Origin: a virus
Direction: 5' to 3' (one strand)
DNA length: 64,000 bases
IMG/VR virus record: IMGVR_UViG_3300030329_005959
Location: 40,266-104,265 of that record
This document shows positions 1 through 8,930 of the stretch, in pieces. How positions within the stretch are numbered: the stretch's first letter is position 1; each line of letters starts with the position of its first letter. The notes under the pieces were generated by a model, which did not search any database, was not told the DNA's origin, and saw nothing but the letters and a program-made list of their open reading frames with translations. The position numbers were made by a program, and so were the translations under genes.

Positions 1-30
1 CGATTGATTGAGTCAGGCTTAAAATGTTAA
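1..30 (+). CDS. 3' end of an upstream gene (partial)
   Basis: The first frame of the window reads R-L-I-E-S-G-L-K-C and stops at TAA (28-30), overlapping the ATG of the next gene by 7 bases. The same tight overlap is seen throughout this operon, so this is probably the tail of another sugar-biosynthesis gene. Nine codons are too few to assign a family. The alternative is that this is only leader sequence. Confidence 0.35.
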   Translation, partial: RLIESGLKC

Positions 31-1280
31 CATCAGAAGAAATATTATGGCAAAACGCCATTAGACTAATGCCGCGAGGGACGCAAACAATGAGTAAGTG
101 TCCCGATCAGTTTGTAGAGGGGGTCTATCCCAAGTTCGCTAAAAAATCTAAAGGAGCTTATATCCAAGCTCTAGACAACAAGTGGTATTTGGACTACATG
201 TGTGGGTTGGGTCCAATTATTTTAGGCTTTAATCACAAGAAAACAAACAAGGCTATATCCAACCAACTCAAAAAAGGAATTATTCATTCTCTCCCTACGC
301 TGTTGGAGCAAGAACTGGCTGCTTTAATATGTGATAGTGTTCCGTGTGCGGAGCAGGTTAGATTTGCTAAAAATGGAACTGATGTAGATCTCGCTGCGGT
401 GCGAATAGCCCGTTCATACACTGGTAGAGAACATATTGTTAAGTGTGGATATCATGGATGGGGAGACTGGCACGGCATCACTCTTCGTCCCCACGGCATA
501 CCTAAGTGTCTAGAAGAATGTGTTTCTGAGTTTGAATACAACAACCTCGCCAGTTTAGAGAGCGAACTTTCTAAGCGCCCTGTGGCGGGGGTAATAATGG
601 AAGCTCAAGCTCTGACAAAACCACAAGAAGGCTTCTTGCAGGGGGTTAAGGACTTATGTAGGAAGCATGGAGCGGTGTTGATATTTGATGAAGTAGTCAC
701 AGGGTTTCGTTGGGCACTGGGGGGCGCTCAAGAACATTATGGAGTCACTCCTGACTTATGTTGTTTAGGGAAAGGAATGGCTAACGGAATGCCTCTTAGT
801 GCCATCGCTGGAAAAAAAGAATATATGCAAGAACTTAATCATGCATTTTTTTCTATGACTTTTGGAGGAGAATGTTTATCTTTAGCCGCGTCTATAGAAA
901 CAATAAAAGAGCTTAAAAATAAAAACTATAAACATATTTGGGATCTAGGAAACAAGCTGGACAAAGGAATAAAAGAAGCCGCCAAAAAGCACGGGTTAGA
1001 AATTAATTTTAGTGGAAGCGCCCCTCGACACAATCTATCATTTAGCGACAAATACGATGATCCTCAAGGCATGAAAGCTCTTTTTTATCAAGAAATGTTC
1101 AGAGAGGGTGTTCTTTTCCCTAATGTCATTTATATACAATTTTCTCACACTTTGAAAGACATAGAAAAAACTATAACAGCAGCAGACAAATCTTTTTCTT
1201 TTCTGAAAAAAAATCTCAATAAAATAGATTTAGTTTTGAGAGGAAAAAGGAGCATTAACATTTTTAGAAAAAACACTTAA
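24..1280 (+). CDS. Class III PLP aminotransferase, glutamate-1-semialdehyde aminomutase-like
   Basis: A 418-residue fold-type I PLP enzyme of the class III (HemL-like) group. Visible are the aromatic loop YHGWGDW (143-149), the cofactor-binding FDEVVTGFR (221-229) and the Schiff-base lysine K250 in LGKGMANG. In this setting it more likely installs an amino group on a sugar or acyl precursor than makes tetrapyrrole, because the rest of the operon is for nonulosonic-acid-type sugars (inference). The last base is shared with the next start codon, so translation is probably coupled. The family is clear; the substrate is unknown. Confidence 0.8.
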   Translation: MLTSEEILWQNAIRLMPRGTQTMSKCPDQFVEGVYPKFAKKSKGAYIQALDNKWYLDYMCGLGPIILGFNHKKTNKAISNQLKKGIIHSLPTLLEQELAALICDSVPCAEQVRFAKNGTDVDLAAVRIARSYTGREHIVKCGYHGWGDWHGITLRPHGIPKCLEECVSEFEYNNLASLESELSKRPVAGVIMEAQALTKPQEGFLQGVKDLCRKHGAVLIFDEVVTGFRWALGGAQEHYGVTPDLCCLGKGMANGMPLSAIAGKKEYMQELNHAFFSMTFGGECLSLAASIETIKELKNKNYKHIWDLGNKLDKGIKEAAKKHGLEINFSGSAPRHNLSFSDKYDDPQGMKALFYQEMFREGVLFPNVIYIQFSHTLKDIEKTITAADKSFSFLKKNLNKIDLVLRGKRSINIFRKNT

Positions 1281-2221
1281 TGAAAGAAAAAATTAAAGAA
1301 ATAGAACAGGCTCTTGATGCCCTTTTGCTCGATCAAGAAAACAGAGTAGATAGGTTTGATGCAAATTACATTGATGACTTTCACTTTATTCTGAAAGAAA
1401 CCCATTCAATTAAAAAAACCGAAGACGAACACAACGACAGTTTCAACAAACTTAAAAAGCTCGTTGGTGGGAATTCAAAATCTGTTAAAGAACTAGGCGA
1501 AACTATAAAAACCATAGAAGGATTAAACATATCTAAATATAAGCCAAAGGAATCTGACTCATCTACTAAATCTGAGCATAAGTATGATCAAACTTCTAGT
1601 TGGGACTCAGCTAAAGACCTCAAAGTTAATGACCAAAATAAAGATAAACTTAATCAACTTCAGGTCGATTATTCGGTTCTTAGTCATGCTAATCAAAAAG
1701 TCGCCCCTTCAGTTTTTTGGAGGCGCGACGGTTTAACTGATGAAAAAAACCAGCTATTTAAGGATTTTTGTGCTGGAAAAAAAGTCCTATGCATAGGGCC
1801 AAGATGGGCCGAAGAGGTTTCATATATATCTAACACCTTTAAGTGTGAAGCTCTTGGGTTAGATCTTTTTTCGAATAACAAAGATCTAGTAAAAGTCGGT
1901 GATATGCACGATATGCCTTTTGAGGATAACACCTTCGATGTAGTATATCAAAAGAACACTTTTAACAAATCTTACGACATTAGAAAATGTTTAGACGAGT
2001 GCGTGAGGGTTTTAGTCAATGGTGGCGTTATAATTTCTGACGAACTATTAGGATATAATATTGGAGTCAATGAAATTGCCCGAACGAGTATAAACAGGAA
2101 TTCTTGGTATACCTCCTATCTTGATAAAACAGTAGATGAGATTTTGTGTGACAAAGAAGTGTCCATAAACGCAAGCTGGGTGGATCTTGTTGGACTATAT
2201 GCTGTTAAAATAAAAAAATAG
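1280..2221 (+). CDS. SAM-dependent methyltransferase with N-terminal coiled coil
   Basis: A 313-residue protein. The first ~110 residues are charged and helical and look like a coiled coil. The C-terminal half is a class I SAM methyltransferase: motif I is VLCIGPRW (the usual glycine-rich loop is poor), an acidic residue ends the next strand (GLDLF), and a D-M-P-F segment and FDVVYQ follow. Small acceptors are usual for this type, and sugar methylation is plausible here. Overlaps its neighbour by one base in the glycan operon. The weak motif I leaves activity uncertain. Confidence 0.6.
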   Translation: MKEKIKEIEQALDALLLDQENRVDRFDANYIDDFHFILKETHSIKKTEDEHNDSFNKLKKLVGGNSKSVKELGETIKTIEGLNISKYKPKESDSSTKSEHKYDQTSSWDSAKDLKVNDQNKDKLNQLQVDYSVLSHANQKVAPSVFWRRDGLTDEKNQLFKDFCAGKKVLCIGPRWAEEVSYISNTFKCEALGLDLFSNNKDLVKVGDMHDMPFEDNTFDVVYQKNTFNKSYDIRKCLDECVRVLVNGGVIISDELLGYNIGVNEIARTSINRNSWYTSYLDKTVDEILCDKEVSINASWVDLVGLYAVKIKK

Positions 2222-2223
2222 CT

Positions 2224-2913
2224 ATGAAGTCTATAGAAAACACTCTTTTTTTTATTCAAGCGAGGACTCAATCGACAAGAGTGCCTAACAAAATGTTAAG
2301 GCCGTTTGCTGATTCGAACTTATTTGAAATAGCTGTTAAAAAACTACTCAAGTCAGAGGTCATACCTAAAGATAATTTTTATTTATCTATAATGGATGAG
2401 GAGTTGATTAAAATAGCAGAAAAGTATAATGTAAACTATTTTACGAGAAGCGAAGAGTCTACTCAAGAACCAGTTACTTTACCGAAAGTGTTTGAGTGGC
2501 ACGACAAGCTACCGTTTACACACTATGTGAATGTAAACGCTTGCAATCCACTTCTTAAAATAGAAACCATAGACAGTTTTATCCAAAAATTTTTACAAAC
2601 CAAATCAAGGGGACTGTTTGGTGTCTTTGAGAAAAAAACTTTTCTTTTTGGGTGTAATCACTCAATGTTAAATGAGTTTTATGGAGGCGAAAGACATTTA
2701 TCCACACTGGAAACCAAGTTTGTGGAGACCTGTTATGAGGCAGCTCATTCTTTGTATGCTGGTTGCGTAGAAGATATCAAAAAGCACATTTATATGGGCT
2801 CATTTACTAGCGAAAATGATCCTGAGTTCTTTATTCTTGATGAAAAAGAGTGTCTAGACATTGATTGGCCTTGGCAATTTGAAATGGCGGAAAAACTTTA
2901 TTCAAATTCATGA
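2224..2913 (+). CDS. Acylneuraminate cytidylyltransferase-like nucleotidyltransferase
   Basis: A 229-residue NTP-transferase (GT-A fold) of the NeuA/SpsF type. The signature QARTQSTRVPNKML (about 12-25) matches the nucleotide-binding loop that starts CMP-sialic-acid synthetases. VNACNPLL near the middle matches the substrate-site strand, where D or N is usual. With the NeuB homologue downstream the natural role is activation of a nonulosonic acid to its CMP form. The C-terminus (DIDWPWQFEMAE) also fits the family. It overlaps the next gene by 4 bases (ATGA). Confidence 0.72.
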   Translation: MKSIENTLFFIQARTQSTRVPNKMLRPFADSNLFEIAVKKLLKSEVIPKDNFYLSIMDEELIKIAEKYNVNYFTRSEESTQEPVTLPKVFEWHDKLPFTHYVNVNACNPLLKIETIDSFIQKFLQTKSRGLFGVFEKKTFLFGCNHSMLNEFYGGERHLSTLETKFVETCYEAAHSLYAGCVEDIKKHIYMGSFTSENDPEFFILDEKECLDIDWPWQFEMAEKLYSNS

Positions 2914-3719
2914 AAGCAGTAATAATTGGTGGAGGCTCCATTGGTCAGCGACATGCGGGGAACTTAAAAGGTTTGGGTGTTAATACTAGAATTGTAGATA
3001 TTGATGAAATAGAAACCATAGACTCTATCTTAAATAATGGCTTTGATTTTGGTTTGGTTTGCTCACCGAATCTATATCATATAGAACATTGCACAAAATT
3101 AGCGGAATATAACATTCCAACCTTCTGTGAAAAACCTTTTTATTCTGACGTTGACGGAGTGGCTTCTCTTTTAAAAACTGTTGAAGAAAAAAAATTAATC
3201 ACAATGGTAGCGGCGAACTTAAGATTCGCGGACGAGGTGAAATCTATTGATTCTACAGCTAGCTATATTAATGTCCACTTTGGCTATGACCTAAAAAAAT
3301 GGAGACCAGATTCGGACCACTTGCTTTCTTATAGTGCCAATAAAGCTTTAGGTGGAGGCATTCTCCTAGACGCTATACACGAACTAGATTACCTTTATTT
3401 TAAATTTGGTAAAATACAAGACATTTTTTATAACAAAAGCAAGTTAACAAATATCACAAATGATACCGAAGATTTGGTTGTCGGGCGCATTTATTTCGAA
3501 AGCGGAACTATAGCTGATTTTTCTCTTAACTATCTCTCGGAGGATTATCAAAGATATTACGATATTTTAGAGGACGGCGTTTTAAAAAGAAAAAACATAA
3601 ATATCAGCAACCAGATGTATATAGACGAAATGACTTATTTTATTGATTGCGTGGTATCAAATACCCAAGGTATGAATAGTTTTAATGAGGCAAACACACT
3701 GTTAACTACAATTATTTAA
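2910..3719 (+). CDS. Gfo/Idh/MocA-family NAD(P)-dependent sugar oxidoreductase
   Basis: A 269-residue protein opening with the Rossmann dinucleotide-binding motif GGGSIGQRHAGNL. The CEKPF motif around residue 75 is the family's conserved K-P pair, and a GGG-HELDYL segment lies in the C-terminal domain. Such enzymes oxidise or reduce nucleotide sugars in O-antigen and nonulosonate pathways. It is somewhat shorter than the usual 320-380 residues and ends shortly after the C-terminal sheet. Its ATG overlaps the preceding stop. Confidence 0.75.
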   Translation: MKAVIIGGGSIGQRHAGNLKGLGVNTRIVDIDEIETIDSILNNGFDFGLVCSPNLYHIEHCTKLAEYNIPTFCEKPFYSDVDGVASLLKTVEEKKLITMVAANLRFADEVKSIDSTASYINVHFGYDLKKWRPDSDHLLSYSANKALGGGILLDAIHELDYLYFKFGKIQDIFYNKSKLTNITNDTEDLVVGRIYFESGTIADFSLNYLSEDYQRYYDILEDGVLKRKNINISNQMYIDEMTYFIDCVVSNTQGMNSFNEANTLLTTII

Positions 3720-4544
3720 ATGGAAAATTGGGTCGAAAATAAAAAAGTGCATGATGCAGAATGGGGTATGCTCTATGCTTATTGTATGGCTAATGCTGCC
3801 AAATATACCAACATAAAAGAAGAGTGGGCGAATTTATTCAGTTTTGAAATGGGGCACCCCCTTACCTTGAGATATATTTCAGAAGGTAAGCATAAGATTA
3901 ACGGGAAGGAAGGATATTTTAAAAGCAAAAATAAACATCTGCAAAACAGAATTGATAAATATATCACCCCAACGACTGATGCTATACTAGACTTAGGCGC
4001 TGGCTGGGGAAGGCACAGCATTCAGTTGGCCTTTAATAATCCCGATTACAATATAATCTCGGGCGAACTATCAGATACAGGGAAGGCTATCCTAGAATAT
4101 TTTATCGAAAAATATGATTTGTCTATCACAATCGTTGATTTTAATTGGCATGACCATAAATCTATAATTGATTTTTTGTCTCAGCAGTTTAGCTACGACG
4201 AAGGCAAAACTTGGTCTAACTTTAAAGAGATAATTATTTTTACTAGCAATGCTATAGAGCAGATACCCAACATTAAGTTGGAATTCTTTACAGATTTATT
4301 GAGTTTGCCTATTAAAAAAATTAGCGCTATTCACATCGAGCCTGTGAAGTTTCAATATGATAATGCTGATTTTCCCTTCTCCGAGGAAAATGCTCATTAC
4401 AACCGAAACCTTAAAACGGTATTAGATAGTTTAGTATCTTTGGGTCTTATTAAGATCAAAGATGTGATACCGCTCTATTGGGGGCACAGTTTAAATATAG
4501 CATCACAAAACAACACTCTAATAGAATGGGTAAAACTTTTATAA
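3720..4544 (+). CDS. SAM-dependent methyltransferase-like protein
   Basis: A 274-residue protein whose ATG directly follows the upstream stop (TAA then ATG). The central part contains ILDLGAGWGRHSIQLA (about 89-104), a good motif I for class I SAM methyltransferases; ISGELSDTG follows with the expected acidic residue. The N-terminal ~85 residues and C-terminal ~100 have no recognised motif. A role as sugar or lipid methyltransferase of the glycan operon is inferred from position. There is no Shine-Dalgarno sequence, as for most genes in this operon. Confidence 0.6.
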   Translation: MENWVENKKVHDAEWGMLYAYCMANAAKYTNIKEEWANLFSFEMGHPLTLRYISEGKHKINGKEGYFKSKNKHLQNRIDKYITPTTDAILDLGAGWGRHSIQLAFNNPDYNIISGELSDTGKAILEYFIEKYDLSITIVDFNWHDHKSIIDFLSQQFSYDEGKTWSNFKEIIIFTSNAIEQIPNIKLEFFTDLLSLPIKKISAIHIEPVKFQYDNADFPFSEENAHYNRNLKTVLDSLVSLGLIKIKDVIPLYWGHSLNIASQNNTLIEWVKLL

Positions 4545-5521
4545 TAGCTGAAGCAGGGGCAAATCACAATAGAAATTTTGACCAAGCGCTTTCTTTAATA
4601 GATGTAGCAAAAGAATCAGGGGCAACTGCGGTAAAGTTCCAAACTTATTCTTCAGAAACCCTCTATGCAGCAAGCACCCCAGATTTTGCGGGTTACAAAA
4701 ACATAAGCAAACTAATAAAAGATATAGAGCTTCCCAGATCTTGGCAAAAAGATCTGAAGGATTACTGTGATGAGAGTGGGATTGAGTTTATGTCTACGCC
4801 TTTTGACGAGAAAGCTGTAGAAGAGCTTGTTGATTTAGGGGTTAAAAGACTTAAAATCTCAGGCTTTGAATCTACAGATCCTCGCTTTGTAAAATTAGTG
4901 GCGTCTACGGGTTTGCCAATTATAATGAGCATTGGAATAGGGTTTGACCTTAAATACGTAGAGTCTTTTTTAGAAATTTTTTCAGCGTATAACAATCACC
5001 TAACATTACTACACTGTAACAACGCTTACCCCACCCCCATGCAAGATGCAAACCTGCGGCAGATGGGGGTTTTATCGACGTATAAAGGTGTTGACGCAGT
5101 AGGTTTTTCTGACCATACAATTTCGACCCTAACCCCTTCTTGGGCGGTTGCTTTAGGAGCAACTGTTATTGAAAAACATTTTACTATAAGCCGCAAACTA
5201 CGAGGACCAGACCACCCTTTTGCTCTTGAGCCTCTTGAACTTAAAGAAATGGTGGACAACATCCACTTGGCTGAACTAGCAATTAAAAACAAAGGTTCTG
5301 GCTTTACAAAATCTGAGAGGCCGTTTTCTAAAGCAATGAGATCGGTGGTCTCTCTAGGGTCTATAAAAAAAGGAGAGGTTTTAACAGTTACTAACACTAC
5401 TACCAAAAGGCCGTTTTTGGAGAATTCGGTTCCTGCATTTGATTATTTTAAGGTATTAGGTAAAATAGTTACAGAAGATATAGAAGACGACCAAATCTTA
5501 AACAAAAATCAAATCAAATGA
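4526..5521 (+). CDS. neuB: NeuB-family nonulosonic acid (sialic/legionaminic/pseudaminic) synthase
   Basis: A 331-residue protein starting at ATG 4526 (FIIAEAGANHN follows at once, as in all NeuB proteins), inside the end of the upstream gene. The TIM-barrel domain shows VKFQTY, MSTPFD, LKI-SG, LHCNNAYPTP, GFSDHT and the metal-binding EKHFT segment. A C-terminal SAF antifreeze-like domain (about 268-331) begins RPFSKAMRSVVSLGSIKKG. The family condenses a 6-carbon N-acyl amino sugar with phosphoenolpyruvate to a 9-carbon 2-keto-3-deoxy acid. Which acid is made cannot be told. It is the key enzyme that defines the operon's product. Confidence 0.9.
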   Translation: MGKTFIIAEAGANHNRNFDQALSLIDVAKESGATAVKFQTYSSETLYAASTPDFAGYKNISKLIKDIELPRSWQKDLKDYCDESGIEFMSTPFDEKAVEELVDLGVKRLKISGFESTDPRFVKLVASTGLPIIMSIGIGFDLKYVESFLEIFSAYNNHLTLLHCNNAYPTPMQDANLRQMGVLSTYKGVDAVGFSDHTISTLTPSWAVALGATVIEKHFTISRKLRGPDHPFALEPLELKEMVDNIHLAELAIKNKGSGFTKSERPFSKAMRSVVSLGSIKKGEVLTVTNTTTKRPFLENSVPAFDYFKVLGKIVTEDIEDDQILNKNQIK

Positions 5522-6345
5522 GCGACTTACAAAAAAGAATTGTAGAAGAATTAAAAGAAGACGGGATTTCTATCACTCATGTAGACGAATTATTTGGAGA
5601 TACCTCTCGAAACTATTTTTCTAATTCTTTGTTGTATTTTAATGAATTTCTATCCTCTCCACACATTAAAGAAAGATGTGATAGGATATCTTCAGGAAAT
5701 CCCATCCAAGACAAGAATAAATGGTTTGAGGTAACGGTTTATGAGTATTTGAACAGGGGCCTGAGTCTGGATGACGGAGATGTAATAAGAATGAACTTGT
5801 CTCCCGAAATTCTTTCTATCGCGGAAGCTTTTTACGGGACTCTCCCTAAAGTTAGGAACATTCTTACTTGGGTTCACCCACAAAACCCCTCTACATCAGA
5901 AATTGGATCGCAGCGTTGGCACCGAGACAAAGAAGATGAATCCATTTTAAAAGTTTTTATTTTATTTTCTGAAGTTGGCCCTAAAAACGGTCCCACGCAA
6001 TTTATCAAGAAGTCGCAAGCGGGTGGAAAATATCAAGATATTTCATCTTTAGGAGGCGACGGATATGGGGGGTTAAACTATGAAATTCCAGAGGGAGAGC
6101 TTGTCTCTTGTGAGGGGACGGTAGGGACAATAATTTTTATGAACAACAATGGGGTTCATAAAGGAGGGTTGGTAAAAGACGGTATCAGAAGCCTAACTCA
6201 CGCTTGTTTTCTAAAGCCTACAGCTCCCTTTCTCAATAATGGAGTGTTGCCCTGTTTTGAATATGATTCCCAAGTTAATCTTTTAGACAGAGAGGGTGAG
6301 TCCTATCAAAATTTAAGCGATACCCAAAAATTTGTTCTCTCATGA
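5518..6345 (+). CDS. Phytanoyl-CoA dioxygenase-like Fe(II)/2-oxoglutarate oxygenase
   Basis: A 275-residue protein with the facial-triad motif HxD in QRWHRDKED, and a distal histidine in NNGVHKGG followed 8-9 residues later by R in DGIRS (likely the 2-oxoglutarate-binding arginine). This is the layout of PhyH-type dioxygenases, used in natural-product and lipid hydroxylation. In this operon it probably hydroxylates a sugar or its acyl substituent (inference). Overlaps both neighbours by 4 bases. Confidence 0.72.
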   Translation: MSDLQKRIVEELKEDGISITHVDELFGDTSRNYFSNSLLYFNEFLSSPHIKERCDRISSGNPIQDKNKWFEVTVYEYLNRGLSLDDGDVIRMNLSPEILSIAEAFYGTLPKVRNILTWVHPQNPSTSEIGSQRWHRDKEDESILKVFILFSEVGPKNGPTQFIKKSQAGGKYQDISSLGGDGYGGLNYEIPEGELVSCEGTVGTIIFMNNNGVHKGGLVKDGIRSLTHACFLKPTAPFLNNGVLPCFEYDSQVNLLDREGESYQNLSDTQKFVLS

Positions 6346-7004
6346 CCGCTTTGGTAATATCGCAAGATAGACCTTGGACTCGCCAACTAATTAATAGTCT
6401 GGATAACGAGGAACATGAGATTTTTTATTCTTCTTTAATATCTCAGGAGTTAATTGAAAATATCGGCCCTGATTGGATATTTTTCTTTCACTGGTCCGAA
6501 ATTGTTCCTAAAACTATATACAAAAATTATAAGTGTTGCGTAATCCACACTGGCAATTTACCTAAGGCGAGAGGAGGAAGTCCTCTGCAAAATCAAATAT
6601 TAGAGGGCGTGACCGACACCCAAGTAAATATTATTGAAATGTCAGGTGAGATAGATGCTGGCGGGATATATTGCTCTGCTCCTATTTCTTTACAAGGGAG
6701 TATTACTGATATATGGCTTTCAATAGCTGATGTAACCTCTAATTTAATAAACTTTTGTATGTCTGCAAACCCGAAAGCGGCTCCACAAAGGGGGAAGTCC
6801 CAAACATATAAACGCATTAAAAATAATAGTGTTAACTTTAATATTGAAAAGCCACTTTCCTTCGTTTATGATCAGATTAGAATGGTGGATGATGATTTTT
6901 ATCCTAAATGCCATTTGGACATCAATGGTTTTAGGTTAGAGTTTAGCAGGGCAAAACTGAAAACAGATAAAATTTTAGCCGATGTTACAATTACCAAAAA
7001 ATAG
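6342..7004 (+). CDS. Formyltransferase-family protein (methionyl-tRNA/sugar N-formyltransferase fold)
   Basis: A 220-residue protein with the Formyl_trans_N core: CCVIHTGNLPKARGGSP matches the N-x-H...LP..RG.sP motif, and SGEIDAGGIY carries the catalytic aspartate. The histidine and aspartate are present, but the usual asparagine two positions before the histidine appears to be valine. Sugar N-formyltransferases (VioF, ArnA type) use 10-formyl-THF to formylate 4-amino sugars, which fits the aminotransferase and NeuB nearby. The altered triad position may reduce or change activity. Confidence 0.68.
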   Translation: MTALVISQDRPWTRQLINSLDNEEHEIFYSSLISQELIENIGPDWIFFFHWSEIVPKTIYKNYKCCVIHTGNLPKARGGSPLQNQILEGVTDTQVNIIEMSGEIDAGGIYCSAPISLQGSITDIWLSIADVTSNLINFCMSANPKAAPQRGKSQTYKRIKNNSVNFNIEKPLSFVYDQIRMVDDDFYPKCHLDINGFRLEFSRAKLKTDKILADVTITKK

Positions 7005-7647
7005 CGACATATTAATTTTAGCTGCTCATCCCGATGATGAAACATTAGGGTGTGGCGCTACTGCGGCTAAACTCTCAGAGGAAGGTCACAATATCCACTT
7101 AATGACATTCACTGACGGGGTTGATGCCAGAGACGAAAAAGGAAAGGAAAACAGAAACAACAGGCTGGGCCGTATCTCCGAGATACTAGGAATTAATTCG
7201 TTTAATCATGGAGATTTTCCCGATAACAGCATGGACGTTGTTCCCTTGTTAAAACTTTGCAAATACATAGAAAATCACTGTCCTTTTGCACCTGATTTAA
7301 TTTTTACCCACCACCCCGATTGTCTTAATATAGATCATGAAATGGTTTACCGAGCCACTTTAACCGCCTTTAGGCCGCAGTTTGGGTTAAGACAAACAAT
7401 TTTGTCTTATTTTGTCCCGTCTTCAACCGATTACAATCCTCAGGCTAACTTTAACGGGAATGTCTATGTTGACATCAAAGGCTATGTGGATAAAAAGCTA
7501 AAAGCGTTATCGGTTTATGACGAAGAGATGAGAGAACACCCTCACAGCAGAAGCTACACTAATGTAAAAAATTTGTCTTCTACATGGGGAAGCGAAGTCG
7601 GCTTAGAGTCTGCTGAGAAATTTCAACTAATAAGATCTGTTTCTTAA
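6982..7647 (+). CDS. PIG-L family (LmbE-like) zinc-dependent N-deacetylase
   Basis: A 221-residue protein with the diagnostic AAHPDDETLGCG at about 14-25, whose H-P-D-D binds zinc and supplies the catalytic base. A distal histidine cluster THHPDCLNIDH provides the third ligand. The family removes N-acetyl groups from GlcNAc-type sugars or related conjugates. Paired with the formyl- and acetyltransferases it suggests exchange of an N-acyl group on an amino sugar. It starts 22 bases inside the previous gene. Confidence 0.83.
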   Translation: MLQLPKNSDILILAAHPDDETLGCGATAAKLSEEGHNIHLMTFTDGVDARDEKGKENRNNRLGRISEILGINSFNHGDFPDNSMDVVPLLKLCKYIENHCPFAPDLIFTHHPDCLNIDHEMVYRATLTAFRPQFGLRQTILSYFVPSSTDYNPQANFNGNVYVDIKGYVDKKLKALSVYDEEMREHPHSRSYTNVKNLSSTWGSEVGLESAEKFQLIRSVS

Positions 7648-7648
7648 A

Positions 7649-8179
7649 ATGATAGAAGGCAAGAAAGTAAATTTAACTAAAGTTGACAGAGAGAATATCG
7701 AACAACTTAGGGAATGGAGAAACAACCCGTTGTTGAGAAAATATTTTAGAGAACACCGAGAGATCAACAAAGATAATCAATCTTGTTGGTATGAAAGCAA
7801 GGTGTTGGGAGATCCTAATCAATATAACTTTGAAATAAGGGCCAACAAAAACTCTGAACTAATCGGGCATTGCGGCCTTTATTATATTAATTGGATTAGC
7901 AGGACTGCTGAGTTTGGCATTTATATTGGAGATAGAGCCTATAGAAATGGAGGTTATGGTTCGGACACCCTTAGAACTTTAATTGGTTATGGATTTAAAG
8001 ATTTAAATTTAAATAGAATTTGGTGCGAAGTTTACGACAACAATAAATCCATTGAAGTATATAAGCATATTGGCTTTAAATACGAGGGCACATTAAGACA
8101 AAACTATTACAACGAAGGCCGCTATTGGGATGCTCATGTTCTCGGTATGCTGAAAAGTGAATATGAATCAATCTCTTAA
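7649..8179 (+). CDS. GNAT acetyltransferase, RimJ/PseH-like
   Basis: A 176-residue protein with the RimJ/RimL-type GNAT pattern: LREWRNNP near 22-29, GIYIGDRAYRNGGYGSDTL as the acetyl-CoA pyrophosphate loop, and NKSIEVYKHIGFKYEGTLR at the end of the fold. PseH, which acetylates a 4-amino sugar on the way to pseudaminic acid, is the closest known role in a NeuB-containing operon, but this is inference from context. Only one base separates it from the previous stop. Confidence 0.78.
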   Translation: MIEGKKVNLTKVDRENIEQLREWRNNPLLRKYFREHREINKDNQSCWYESKVLGDPNQYNFEIRANKNSELIGHCGLYYINWISRTAEFGIYIGDRAYRNGGYGSDTLRTLIGYGFKDLNLNRIWCEVYDNNKSIEVYKHIGFKYEGTLRQNYYNEGRYWDAHVLGMLKSEYESIS

Positions 8180-8930
8180 AGACAGCAAAGTATTAATTGT
8201 AGGGACTTCCAGTTCGGTAGCCCAATACGATAAAAAATTCCTCCAAGAAAAACGAGAAAACGGATATAAGATATTATCTTATTCTGGCAACTCTCTTATT
8301 TATTTATACGACATTGGATTTAAGCCTGATTTTTTCATTTTTTTCGACCCTTTTGCCTATACTATTGGAATAGGAAATATGGGGGAGCGATGCAAAGATT
8401 GGCTAAAGGAAACGACATATATAGGGTATGAAAACAGCTCCTTTGAGTCTTTGTTGGCTACTAATAAATTCTTAAACGGAAGCGAAAGTTTTGGATTCAC
8501 TGATTTTTTAAGAAACGACTCTTTGGTTAACCTCTATAAAGACAATCCTCCTTCAGAAATCTTTAAAGAGTGTTTGTGTGAAAATCCCACAACCGTAAAT
8601 TTTGATCAGATAGAAAATTTAAACTTGTCAGACAGGCTTTACATGATAAGAAACTATGGTAATGAATTAGACAAATTTACCTATTATCTTCTGCCAGTAA
8701 TTTTTAATTTCTTCAAAAACCTTTCGACTTTAGAGTGTTTGGGTTTTGGGACATTTGGGTTCGACCGATACAGGGGAACATCAGGGTCTTATTCCGAATA
8801 TGTAAGAGCATATGATCAAATCTTACCTCATTTGAATAATGTCAAAATAAACCAAAATGTTGACATTAAATTAGAGGATGATAGTTATTTCAAAAAAGTC
8901 GAAACTCTCTTTTCTAAAGATATTTCATGA
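8163..8930 (+). CDS. Unrecognised protein of the glycan operon (possible MAF/DUF115-like)
   Basis: A 255-residue protein from ATG 8163 (GTG 8157 is an alternative two codons earlier). SKVLIVGTSSSV at the start resembles a nucleotide-binding strand and loop, and IGFKPDFFIFFDP resembles the KPDF-(x)n-DP segment of the motility-accessory/6-hydroxymethylpterin-like (DUF115) glycosylation proteins that occur near nonulosonate genes. No clear catalytic residues are visible. A glycosyltransferase-like role is possible but unproven. Overlaps the GNAT gene by 17 bases. Confidence 0.45.
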   Translation: MNQSLKDSKVLIVGTSSSVAQYDKKFLQEKRENGYKILSYSGNSLIYLYDIGFKPDFFIFFDPFAYTIGIGNMGERCKDWLKETTYIGYENSSFESLLATNKFLNGSESFGFTDFLRNDSLVNLYKDNPPSEIFKECLCENPTTVNFDQIENLNLSDRLYMIRNYGNELDKFTYYLLPVIFNFFKNLSTLECLGFGTFGFDRYRGTSGSYSEYVRAYDQILPHLNNVKINQNVDIKLEDDSYFKKVETLFSKDIS